NCBI GenBank assembly: GCA_038216155.1
Contig: JBBQQH010000008.1
Span: forward strand, 1 to 64,000
From: SZAS-103 sp038216155
GTDB taxonomy: Bacteria > Pseudomonadota > Gammaproteobacteria > Xanthomonadales > Xanthomonadaceae
Length of the DNA stretch: 64,000 bases
Direction of reading: 5' to 3'
A model generated the notes under the pieces. That model had not been told where the DNA came from. It saw nothing but the letters and a program-made list of their open reading frames with translations, and did not search any database. Below are positions 34,778 through 43,677 of the stretch, in pieces (within the stretch, counting starts at the first letter, position 1; every line of letters begins with the position of its first letter). The position numbers and the translations under genes were made by a program.

Positions 34778-35995
34778 ATGAGTGATACGAACATCATCGA
34801 CTTCAACGATTATCCCGACGCGCGCGGACACTTCGGCGAGTACGGCGGCATCTATGTGGCCGAGACCTTGATCGAGCCGTTGGCGGAACTCGACGCGGCG
34901 TATCGAAAGTACAAGGACGATCCGGAATTTCTCGCCGAGCTTGCGTACGACTACAAGCATTACGTCGGTCGGCCGAGTCCGATCTACGAGGCGAAGCGAT
35001 TGAGTGCGCATGTCGGCGGAGCTCGCATTCTGCTCAAGCGCGAGGATCTCAACCACACCGGCGCGCACAAGATCAACAACACCATCGGCCAGGCGATGCT
35101 GGCGCGGCGCATGGGCAAGACTCGCATCATTGCTGAGACCGGCGCCGGCCAGCATGGCGTTGCATCGGCCACCGTCGCCGCGCGCATGGGCCTCGAATGC
35201 GTGGTGTACATGGGCGCGGTGGACATGCAGCGGCAAGCGATCAACGTCTTCCGCATGAAATTGCTGGGCGCGACCGTGGTGCCGGTGACCTCGGGTTCGC
35301 AGACATTGAAAGATGCGTTGAACGAGGCGATGCGAGACTGGGTCAGCAACGTGCACGATACGTTTTACATCATCGGTACGGTCGCCGGACCGCATCCGTA
35401 TCCGTTGCTGGTGCGCGACTTCAACGCGGTGGTTGGTCGCGAAGCGCGCGCACAGATGCTGGAAGACTACGGGCGATTGCCGGATGCGATCACCGCTTGC
35501 GTCGGCGGCGGCAGCAACGCGATAGGCCTGTTCCACGCCTTCCTCAACGACCGCGGCGTGCGCATCGTCGGTGCCGAAGCAGCCGGGGAGGGCATCGCCA
35601 GCGGCAAGCATGCGGCATCGCTGAGTGCTGGGCGACCGGGCGTGTTGCATGGCAATCGCACCTATGTAATTTGCGACGACGACGGCCAGATCACCGAAAC
35701 GCATTCGATCTCGGCAGGCTTGGATTATCCCGGTGTCGGCCCCGAGCATTCCTTCCTGAAAGACAGCGGCCGTGCCGAATACGTTGGCGTCACTGACGAC
35801 GAAGCGCTCGAAGCATTCCATCTGCTAGCGCGCACCGAAGGTATCCTCGCCGCGCTCGAATCCAGCCACGCGATTGCACAGGCGATGAAACTTGCGCGCG
35901 AATTGCCCGAGAACGCGCTAGTGCTGGCGAACTTGTCTGGGCGTGGCGACAAGGATGTTCACACGATTGCGGCCATGGAAGGGCTGTCGCTGTGA
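34778..35995 (+). CDS. trpB: Tryptophan synthase beta chain
   Basis: A 405-residue PLP enzyme that joins indole and serine to tryptophan. PLP lysine lies in LNHTGAHKINNTIGQAML; GAGQHGVASATVAARMG, TSGSQTLKDALNEAMRDWV and the phosphate loop CVGGGSNAIGLF are all present. The ATG at 34778 gives the normal N terminus; the frame is open further upstream through trpF. Its stop overlaps the trpA GTG start (GTGA), matching the fixed 1:1 alpha2beta2 complex. Confidence 0.96.
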   Translation: MSDTNIIDFNDYPDARGHFGEYGGIYVAETLIEPLAELDAAYRKYKDDPEFLAELAYDYKHYVGRPSPIYEAKRLSAHVGGARILLKREDLNHTGAHKINNTIGQAMLARRMGKTRIIAETGAGQHGVASATVAARMGLECVVYMGAVDMQRQAINVFRMKLLGATVVPVTSGSQTLKDALNEAMRDWVSNVHDTFYIIGTVAGPHPYPLLVRDFNAVVGREARAQMLEDYGRLPDAITACVGGGSNAIGLFHAFLNDRGVRIVGAEAAGEGIASGKHAASLSAGRPGVLHGNRTYVICDDDGQITETHSISAGLDYPGVGPEHSFLKDSGRAEYVGVTDDEALEAFHLLARTEGILAALESSHAIAQAMKLARELPENALVLANLSGRGDKDVHTIAAMEGLSL

Positions 35996-36801
35996 ATCGT
36001 ATTGATCAAAAATTCGCGACACTCAAATCCATAAACCGAAAGGCGCTGATTCCTTTCATCACCGCCGGCGATCCATCAATGGATGCAACCGTTCCGGTGA
36101 TGCATGCATTGGTTGCAGCCGGTGCCGACGTGATCGAACTCGGCGTGCCGTTTTCCGATCCAATGGCGGACGGGCCGACCATCCAGCGTAGTTCCGAGCG
36201 CGCGCTCGCGCGGGGTGTCGGCACGACGCAGGTGCTGGACATGGTGCGTGACTTTCGCCGCATCGACACCGCGACGCCGGTCATATTGATGGGTTATCTC
36301 AATCCGGTCGAGATGCGCGGTGCCGAGCGATTCGCCAGCGATGCCGCCAACGCTGGCGTGGACGGCGTGTTGTTGGTCGACTTGCCGCCGGAGGAAGCCG
36401 CGGAGACCCGAACACTCTTCAACGCGCGTCAATTGGCCTTGATCGCGCTGGCCGCGCCGACTACATCGCCCGTCCGATTGGCGCGCATGGCATGCGAGGC
36501 GCAGGGCTATCTGTACTACGTAAGTTTCGCCGGAGTCACCGGCGCCACAGGCATCGACATCGCTGCGGTGGGCGAGCGTCTGTTGCAGTTGCGCCAGGTA
36601 GTGCAGGTGCCAGTGGTGGTCGGATTTGGAATCAAGGACGCCGCCACCGCGCGCGCTCTCGCTTTGCACGCCGATGGTGTGGTCGTTGGCAGCGCGTTGG
36701 TAGACGCAATCGCAAATGCGGTCGACAGTGACGAGGCAGCACGCCGTGCGTCCAGTTTCCTTGCACCAATTCGAGCCGCGCTGGACGGCGTTGTTGCGTA
36801 G
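35992..36801 (+). CDS. trpA: Tryptophan synthase alpha chain
   Basis: A 269-residue TIM-barrel subunit that releases indole from indole-3-glycerol phosphate. Catalytic Glu in VIELGVPFSDPMADGPTIQ and Asp in GVDGVLLVDLPPEEA are visible, as is YVSFAGVTGATG. The start is GTG, overlapping the trpB stop, so translation is coupled. It ends the truA-trpFBA group. Confidence 0.95.
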   Translation: MNRIDQKFATLKSINRKALIPFITAGDPSMDATVPVMHALVAAGADVIELGVPFSDPMADGPTIQRSSERALARGVGTTQVLDMVRDFRRIDTATPVILMGYLNPVEMRGAERFASDAANAGVDGVLLVDLPPEEAAETRTLFNARQLALIALAAPTTSPVRLARMACEAQGYLYYVSFAGVTGATGIDIAAVGERLLQLRQVVQVPVVVGFGIKDAATARALALHADGVVVGSALVDAIANAVDSDEAARRASSFLAPIRAALDGVVA

Positions 36802-37124
36802 CGAGTCGAGTGTGGGCTAGGACGCCCAGATCGCGGGGTGCGCAGCCCCATCACGAACAAATTGGCGGGGCAAAAGGGTGAGTCGGGAAGGTTTCGCGGC
36901 TATTTAAGTTGGCCATCCCATACCTATTTCCCGTCCGTTTCCGGCCAAAAAGCAGGCGACGATCATCTGCAGCCAACGCGAGATGGAGTTGCCGCGTGAC
37001 CGTCTCCATCCGTAAATCAGGGATGCGCGGAACCAGCGGGTGACGTTCCCCTCTCAACCTGCCAAATTGGCGCCTTCGCCTGAGGCCCGCTATCCTTGCA
37101 GATCGTGGTGGCGGGAGGCAGCTC
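36802..37124. other. Intergenic region of 323 bases between trpA and tpiA
   Basis: No supported gene or clear terminator. An open frame on the minus strand covers it (36851-37285) but overlaps tpiA, lacks a ribosome site and has no family resemblance. The tpiA promoter and leader must lie here; GGGAGG stands 8 bases before its ATG. Confidence 0.5.
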
Positions 37125-37928
37125 ATGCGTCGGCGGATTGTGGCGGGCAACTGGAAACTGCATGGCGATCGCGCGTTTGCGCAGGCCCTGGTGAAGGCGC
37201 TGACGGATGAGCAGCGGCCAGTCAATGTCGAAGTGTTGGTGCTACCGCCGCTGCCGTATCTTGCCGAGATGATTGCTCGCTGCAATGCGTGCGGGATCGG
37301 ATTCGGCGCGCAGGATGTCAGCGCTCACGATGAGGGCGCGTTCACTGGTGAGGTGTCGGCACGCATGTTGCGCGACATCGGCGCGGGCTATTGTCTGGTC
37401 GGCCATTCCGAACGTCGCGAATTGCATGGCGAGGACAGCAGACTGGTTGCGGAAAAATTCGTGCGCGTGCACAAGGCCGGTCTGACGCCAATCCTGTGCG
37501 TGGGCGAGACGCTGCAGCAGCGGGAGGCCGGACAAACCGAGTGGGCGATTGAGCGTCAACTGGCGCCAGTGTTGCAGCTGGCCGGGCGCGACGCGGTGGC
37601 GGCCTGCATCGTCGCGTACGAGCCGGTCTGGGCGATAGGAACCGGCCGCACCGCCAGTCCGCCGCAGGTGCAGGACGTGCACGCGTTCATCCGTTCCGAG
37701 GTGGCTGCCGGCAGTGCTACAATCGGCAGCTGGTTGCCCATCCTGTACGGCGGCAGTGTGAAGCCCGGCAATGCCGCCGAGCTATTCGCGCAGCCGGACG
37801 TGGATGGGGGCCTGATCGGCGGGGCATCGCTGAAGGCGAAGGATTTTCTCGCCATCATCGACGCCGCCGCGCCACCAGTGGCGCGCAAGCAAAGCGATAC
37901 TGTGCGCTCGCTGCCGACGATCCGCTAG
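37125..37928 (+). CDS. tpiA: Triosephosphate isomerase
   Basis: A 267-residue glycolytic TIM-barrel enzyme interconverting DHAP and glyceraldehyde 3-phosphate. N terminus RRRIVAGNWKLHG (catalytic Lys), YCLVGHSERRELHGE (catalytic His) and ACIVAYEPVWAIGTGRTASP (catalytic Glu) are intact; ILYGGSVKPGNAAEL is the phosphate loop. It is followed by secG 109 bases on, the usual order. The tail after DFLAIIDAA is about 18 residues longer than in E. coli. Confidence 0.96.
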   Translation: MRRRIVAGNWKLHGDRAFAQALVKALTDEQRPVNVEVLVLPPLPYLAEMIARCNACGIGFGAQDVSAHDEGAFTGEVSARMLRDIGAGYCLVGHSERRELHGEDSRLVAEKFVRVHKAGLTPILCVGETLQQREAGQTEWAIERQLAPVLQLAGRDAVAACIVAYEPVWAIGTGRTASPPQVQDVHAFIRSEVAAGSATIGSWLPILYGGSVKPGNAAELFAQPDVDGGLIGGASLKAKDFLAIIDAAAPPVARKQSDTVRSLPTIR

Positions 37929-38037
37929 CAGCACCGGCATTCGCTGCGACCCGCACGTCAGGGTCGTCTTGTTGCCAACAATCCCTTTACCCTCATCCTG
38001 GCCCGCAGGTCAGTGATACACCAGCAGACCCGATTCC

Positions 38038-38496
38038 ATGATCCTCATCCTTGTGCATGTGTTGTACGTCCTCGTCGCAATCTCGATGACCGTGTTGATC
38101 CTGATGCAACGCGGCACTGGCGCCGCTGCTGGCGGCGGGTTCGGCGGCGGCGCGTCGGCCACCGTATTCGGCTCGCGTGGCTCGTCCAACTTCCTGTCCA
38201 AGGCCACCAAATGGCTTGCGGTGGTGTTTTTCCTGATCGCGATGGGTTTGGCGATGTATGCCAGCAACCCGCACACCAAGGCAGTGCCCGCCGCCGACCT
38301 CGGTGTGATGGGTTCGGTGCCGAACGCACCGGTCGAAGGCGGGAAAACGGCGCCGATCGTGCCTGGTAGCAACGTGCCCGCGGTACCAGCGCAGAACCAG
38401 ACGCCTGCGCCGCCGGCAATCCAGACACCGCCAGCCTCCGGCACGGTGCCCACCGCACCGCCCGCAATGCCGCCGGGGGACAACAAAGGCGGTTGA
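38038..38496 (+). CDS. secG: Protein-export membrane protein SecG
   Basis: A 152-residue auxiliary subunit of the SecYEG translocon. Two membrane helices (residues 1-22 and about 55-76) flank the conserved cytoplasmic loop LMQRGTGAAAGGGFGGGASATVFGSRGSSNFLSKATK. The C-terminal 70 residues are Pro/Ala-rich and variable. A tRNA-Leu gene follows after 50 bases and then the nuo operon. Confidence 0.93.
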   Translation: MILILVHVLYVLVAISMTVLILMQRGTGAAAGGGFGGGASATVFGSRGSSNFLSKATKWLAVVFFLIAMGLAMYASNPHTKAVPAADLGVMGSVPNAPVEGGKTAPIVPGSNVPAVPAQNQTPAPPAIQTPPASGTVPTAPPAMPPGDNKGG

Positions 38497-38546
38497 TCGC
38501 CTGCTACAATTTTACAGCTCGCACGCGAGCATCGTTGCAACGCATT

Positions 38547-38631
38547 GCCCAGATGGCGGAATTGGTAGACGCACTACCTTGAGGTGGTAGCGACTTCGGT
38601 CGTGGGGGTTCGAGTCCCCCTTTGGGCACCA
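38547..38631 (+). tRNA. tRNA-Leu, anticodon GAG
   Basis: An 85-base class II tRNA with encoded CCA (38629-38631). Acceptor GCCCAGA pairs with TTTGGGC; the anticodon stem CTACC/GGTAG encloses the loop TTGAGGT, with anticodon GAG at 38581-38583 (reads CUC and CUU); the T arm GGGGGTTCGAGTCCCCC is perfect; a variable arm lies between. It sits between secG and nuoA, only 27 bases before nuoA, so transcripts probably run through. A 14-base palindrome (GCTCGCACGCGAGC, 38517-38530) precedes it. Confidence 0.96.
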
Positions 38632-38658
38632 GTTAAAGATCGAAAACAAGGACAACTC

Positions 38659-39015
38659 GTGCTGGGCGAATATCTGCCGGTTCTGCTGTTCCTGATTGTC
38701 TCAAGCGGTATCGGCGTGGCCCTGCTCTTGGTCGGCTGGCTGCTTGGCCCCAAGCGTCCCAATGCCGAGAAGGACTCGCCTTACGAGTGCGGTTTCGAGG
38801 CGTTCGAGGACGCGCGGATGAAATTCGACGTCCGTTATTACCTGATCGCAATCCTGTTTATCGTTTTCGATCTGGAAATCGCGTTTGTGTTTCCGTGGGC
38901 AACGATTTTCCGCAGCCTAGGCACCTTCGGCCTGGTTGAGATGGGCATCTTCATCGCGCTGCTGCTGTTGGGCTTTGGCTACGTGTGGAAGAAAGGGGCG
39001 TTGGAGTGGGAATAA
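38659..39015 (+). CDS. nuoA: NADH-quinone oxidoreductase subunit A
   Basis: A 118-residue membrane subunit of complex I with three helices. Signature YECGFEAFEDARMKFDVRYYLIAILFIVFDLE. The start is the GTG at 38659, with AAGGA 7 bases before it; an open frame runs back into the tRNA but is not coding. First gene of the 14-gene nuo operon, which couples NADH oxidation by quinone to proton pumping. Confidence 0.95.
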   Translation: MLGEYLPVLLFLIVSSGIGVALLLVGWLLGPKRPNAEKDSPYECGFEAFEDARMKFDVRYYLIAILFIVFDLEIAFVFPWATIFRSLGTFGLVEMGIFIALLLLGFGYVWKKGALEWE

Positions 39016-39545
39016 CGAGTTTCCAGAATCCCGAGCCAATCGGTCGCGTCGACGATATCCTGCGGCCCGAGGGCGACAATCCCCTGATCGAACGCGGTTT
39101 TGCCGTCACTAGCGCGGATGCGCTGATCAACTGGGCGCGCACCGGATCGATGTGGCCGATGACGTTCGGCTTGGCCTGCTGCGCGGTGGAGATGATGCAC
39201 GCGGGCGCAGCGCGGCTTGACCTAGATCGCTATGGCGTGGTCTTTCGCCCATCGCCGCGACAGTCAGATGTGATGATCGTGGCCGGAACTCTGGTCAACA
39301 AGATGGCGCCGGCGCTGCGTAAGGTCTACGACCAGATGCCCGATCCGAAGTGGGTGATCTCGATGGGCAGCTGCGCCAATGGCGGCGGCTATTACCATTA
39401 CTCCTACGCGGTGGTCCGTGGCTGCGATCGGATCGTGCCGGTCGATGTGTACGTGCCCGGCTGCCCGCCGACCGCCGAGGCGCTGATCTGGGGCATCTTG
39501 CAGTTGCAAAAGAAAATTCGTCGCACCAACACGATTGCCCGCTGA
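39006..39545 (+). CDS. nuoB: NADH-quinone oxidoreductase subunit B
   Basis: A 179-residue peripheral subunit carrying the N2 [4Fe-4S] cluster, next to the quinone site. Ligands lie in FGLACCAVEMMHAG, SMGSCANGGGYYHYSY and YVPGCPPTAEAL. The GTG at 39006 overlaps the end of nuoA by 10 bases; an earlier GTG at 38985 is in frame but less likely. nuoC follows directly. Confidence 0.95.
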   Translation: MGITSFQNPEPIGRVDDILRPEGDNPLIERGFAVTSADALINWARTGSMWPMTFGLACCAVEMMHAGAARLDLDRYGVVFRPSPRQSDVMIVAGTLVNKMAPALRKVYDQMPDPKWVISMGSCANGGGYYHYSYAVVRGCDRIVPVDVYVPGCPPTAEALIWGILQLQKKIRRTNTIAR

Positions 39546-39553
39546 ATCCGACC

Positions 39554-40414
39554 GTGACCAACGCTACCGACAGCATGATCGAGCGCCTGCGCAGCCATTT
39601 TGGCGAGCGTGTGTTGGCGCTTGAGTCCGCGCATGGTGAAGTCACGTTGGAACTCGCGCCAGCCGAATGGCTCGGCGCTGCGCAGGAGTTGCGCGACGCC
39701 CTCGGTTTCGAAATTGCGATCGATCTGTGCGGCGTGGATTACCTCAGCTACGGTCAGGACGAGTGGGAGACTGCCGATGCGACTTCGGGCGGATTCTCCC
39801 GGGGCGTCGAGGGCAATGGACCCGGGCGCTTTGCGTGGAGTGAACGACCGAGCGCGGAAAGCGTTCCAGAACCGCACGTCAATATCGCTGGCGCGTCGGG
39901 TTCGGATGACGGCATCCCGACTCCGGCGATGGTGCCGGCCGACAAACCGCGTTTTGCTGTCGTGCTGCATCTGTTGTCGATCCAGCACAACGTGAGATTG
40001 CGCGTGCGTTGCCACTGTGCCGATCCGGTGATGCCGGTCGTCCATTCACTGACCTCGGTGTGGCCGGGGCTGAACTGGTTCGAGCGCGAAACCTTCGACC
40101 TGTTCGGCATTTTGTTCGATGGGCATCCGGATTTGCGTCGCCTGCTCACCGATTACGGTTTCGTCGGACATCCGTTCCGCAAGGATTTTCCACTGATCGG
40201 CAATGTCGAAGTGCGTTACGACAGCGAACAACAGCGCGTGTTGTACGAACCGGTGACATCGGTGGTGCCGCGCGTATTGGTGCCGCGAGTGATCCGCGAC
40301 GATTCGCGCTGGCAGCAGGCTGCCAACGAGCGTCCCATTCCAGCCAATCCGACTCCGCCGCCGCCGATGGCGACGCTGACGGACCCGTCGGCAGGCAAGG
40401 GCAAGGGCGCCTGA
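39554..40414 (+). CDS. nuoC: NADH-quinone oxidoreductase subunit C
   Basis: A 286-residue 30-kDa-type subunit of the peripheral arm. The conserved part is TSVWPGLNWFERETFDLFGILFDGHPDLRRLLTDYGFVGHPFRKDFPL. Between the N-terminal domain (FEIAIDLCGVDYLSYG) and the next strand there is an insert of about 50 polar residues, which I believe is common in this order. GTG start at 39554; an ATG seven codons later is possible. The Pro-rich C terminus is long. Confidence 0.93.
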   Translation: MTNATDSMIERLRSHFGERVLALESAHGEVTLELAPAEWLGAAQELRDALGFEIAIDLCGVDYLSYGQDEWETADATSGGFSRGVEGNGPGRFAWSERPSAESVPEPHVNIAGASGSDDGIPTPAMVPADKPRFAVVLHLLSIQHNVRLRVRCHCADPVMPVVHSLTSVWPGLNWFERETFDLFGILFDGHPDLRRLLTDYGFVGHPFRKDFPLIGNVEVRYDSEQQRVLYEPVTSVVPRVLVPRVIRDDSRWQQAANERPIPANPTPPPPMATLTDPSAGKGKGA

Positions 40415-40415
40415 C

Positions 40416-41669
<1,254 letters not shown>

Positions 41670-41688
41670 TGCGGCAGGGATCCACAGC

Positions 41689-42255
41689 ATGAAGCCGACC
41701 AACACCTATCCCGTCGCGCGCGAGGTCGACCCGATGGTCGCGCTCAGCGATGGCACGCGCGAGCACATCGATCACTGGGTAGCGAAATTTCCACCCGATC
41801 GCAAGCGCTCGGCGGTGATTCAGGGCTTGTTTGCCGCGCAGGAACAAAACGGCGGCTGGCTGTCGGACGAACTGGTCGCCGCAGTCGGGAAATATCTCGA
41901 CATTCCTGTGGTCTGGGCCTACGAGGTGGCGACGTTTTATTCGATGTTCGAGCTGCGCAAGGTCGGCCGCAACAACGTCGCCATCTGCACCAACATCAGC
42001 TGCTGGCTCAACGGCGCCGAGGACATCGTGCGTCATTGCGAAAAGAAATATGGCATCGCGCTGGGCGAATCCAGCAGCGACGGCCGCGTCTATCTCAAGC
42101 AGGAAGAAGAGTGCCTGGCCGCCTGCGCCGGCGCGCCGATGATGGTGGTCAACGGCCACTATCATGAACACCTGACGATCGAGAAAGTCGACGCGATCCT
42201 CGATGCGCTGCCCGCGACTGGCGGCGGCGACACCCTGGCCCATGACGGACATTGA
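41689..42255 (+). CDS. nuoE: NADH-quinone oxidoreductase subunit E
   Basis: A 188-residue 24-kDa subunit with the N1a [2Fe-2S] cluster. The Cys ligands are in AICTNISCWLNGAEDI and EEECLAACAGAPMM. The ATG at 41689 (MKPTNTYP) follows an AGGGA site; the frame is open upstream into nuoD. The 3' end is close to nuoF, with GAGGA before the next ATG. Confidence 0.93.
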   Translation: MKPTNTYPVAREVDPMVALSDGTREHIDHWVAKFPPDRKRSAVIQGLFAAQEQNGGWLSDELVAAVGKYLDIPVVWAYEVATFYSMFELRKVGRNNVAICTNISCWLNGAEDIVRHCEKKYGIALGESSSDGRVYLKQEEECLAACAGAPMMVVNGHYHEHLTIEKVDAILDALPATGGGDTLAHDGH

Positions 42256-42263
42256 GGACTGAC

Positions 42264-43577
42264 ATGGCGACCGGCCCGCTGCCGCAGGAACACAACGTGT
42301 GCTTCACCACGCTGCATTTTGATCAGCCGTGGACGTACGAAAATTATTTGAAGACGGGCGGCTATTCGGCGTGGAAAAAAATCCTCGACGAAAAGATCGC
42401 GCCTGCCGACGTGATCGAGATGGTCAAGGCCTCGGGCTTGCGCGGACGTGGCGGCGCGGGGTTTCCGACCGGGCTGAAGTGGAGCTTCATGCCGAAAGGC
42501 CCGGGCGCGCAGAAATACATCCTGTGTAATTCTGACGAATCCGAACCCGGCACCTGCAAGGATCGCGACATCCTGCGCTTCAATCCGCATGCGGTGATCG
42601 AAGGCATGGCGATTGCGTGCTACGCGACCGGTTCGACGGTTGCCTACAACTACCTGCGTGGCGAATTCCATCACGAGCCATTCGAGCGGCTCGAACAGGC
42701 GCTGACCGAAGCCTACGAAAAGGGCTGGCTCGGCAAGGACATCCAGGGTTCCGGCGTCGATGTCGACATGCACACCGCGCTTGGCGCGGGCGCCTACATC
42801 TGTGGTGAAGAAACCGCGCTGATGGAATCGCTGGAAGGCAAGAAGGGACAGCCGCGATTCAAGCCGCCATTTCCTGCGAATTTCGGATTATTCGGCCGGC
42901 CAACCACAATCAACAACACCGAGACGTTTGCCTCGGTGCCGACGATCGTGCGCAACGGCGCCGACTGGTTCTTGAATCTGGGCAAGCCCAACAATGGTGG
43001 CGCCAAGATTTTTTCGGTCTCCGGTCATGTCGCCAAGCCGGGCAATTACGAGGTTCGCCTCGGAATGTCGTTTGCCGATCTTTTGGAGCTGGCGGGCGGC
43101 ATCCGCGCTGGGCACACGCTCAAGGCTGTGATTCCGGGTGGTTCATCGATGCCAGTGCTGCCGGGCGAGACGATGATGCAACTCACGATGGATTACGACG
43201 CGCTGCAAAAGGCCGGGTCTGGCCTGGGTTCGGGCGCGGTGATCGTGATGGACGAAACCACCTGCATGGTCCGGGCGTGCCATCGCATTTCGCGGTTCTA
43301 TTACGCCGAATCCTGCGGCCAGTGCACGCCGTGTCGCGAAGGCACCGGCTGGATGTATCGCATGCTGACACGGATTGTCGAAGGCAAGGCAACGCTCGAC
43401 GACCTCGCGATGCTGAAGGCGTCCGCCGGCCAGATCGAAGGTCACACCATCTGCGCATTCGGCGAAGCGGCGGCCTGGCCGGTGCAGGGTTTCCTGCGTC
43501 ACTACTGGCACGAGTTCGAGTATTTCATCCGCAATGGCCGCTCGATCGTGGATGAAAAGATGGAAGTGGCCGCATGA
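42264..43577 (+). CDS. nuoF: NADH-quinone oxidoreductase subunit F
   Basis: A 437-residue 51-kDa subunit binding NADH, FMN and the N3 [4Fe-4S] cluster. NADH/FMN site: GLRGRGGAGFPTGLKW, YILCNSDESEPGTCKDR and GAYICGEETALMESLEG. Cluster ligands: SCGQCTPCREGTGWM and, near the end, GHTICAFGEAA. The ATG at 42264 has GAGGA before it; a TTG four codons earlier is less likely. Confidence 0.96.
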   Translation: MATGPLPQEHNVCFTTLHFDQPWTYENYLKTGGYSAWKKILDEKIAPADVIEMVKASGLRGRGGAGFPTGLKWSFMPKGPGAQKYILCNSDESEPGTCKDRDILRFNPHAVIEGMAIACYATGSTVAYNYLRGEFHHEPFERLEQALTEAYEKGWLGKDIQGSGVDVDMHTALGAGAYICGEETALMESLEGKKGQPRFKPPFPANFGLFGRPTTINNTETFASVPTIVRNGADWFLNLGKPNNGGAKIFSVSGHVAKPGNYEVRLGMSFADLLELAGGIRAGHTLKAVIPGGSSMPVLPGETMMQLTMDYDALQKAGSGLGSGAVIVMDETTCMVRACHRISRFYYAESCGQCTPCREGTGWMYRMLTRIVEGKATLDDLAMLKASAGQIEGHTICAFGEAAAWPVQGFLRHYWHEFEYFIRNGRSIVDEKMEVAA

Positions 43578-43677
43578 GCGCGGCGTGTTTCCATAACCCC
43601 TATTGTTCGCGCGCAGGGTGCGCCAACGATCTTCCCCTAGACTCAACGGGATCGCTCTACATGGCAGGAGGCGTGCG

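Noticed and set aside
36851..37285. 144-codon minus-strand open frame in the trpA-tpiA gap
   Set aside because: Overlaps the tpiA N terminus on the opposite strand and is rich in Arg and Ser; no family match.
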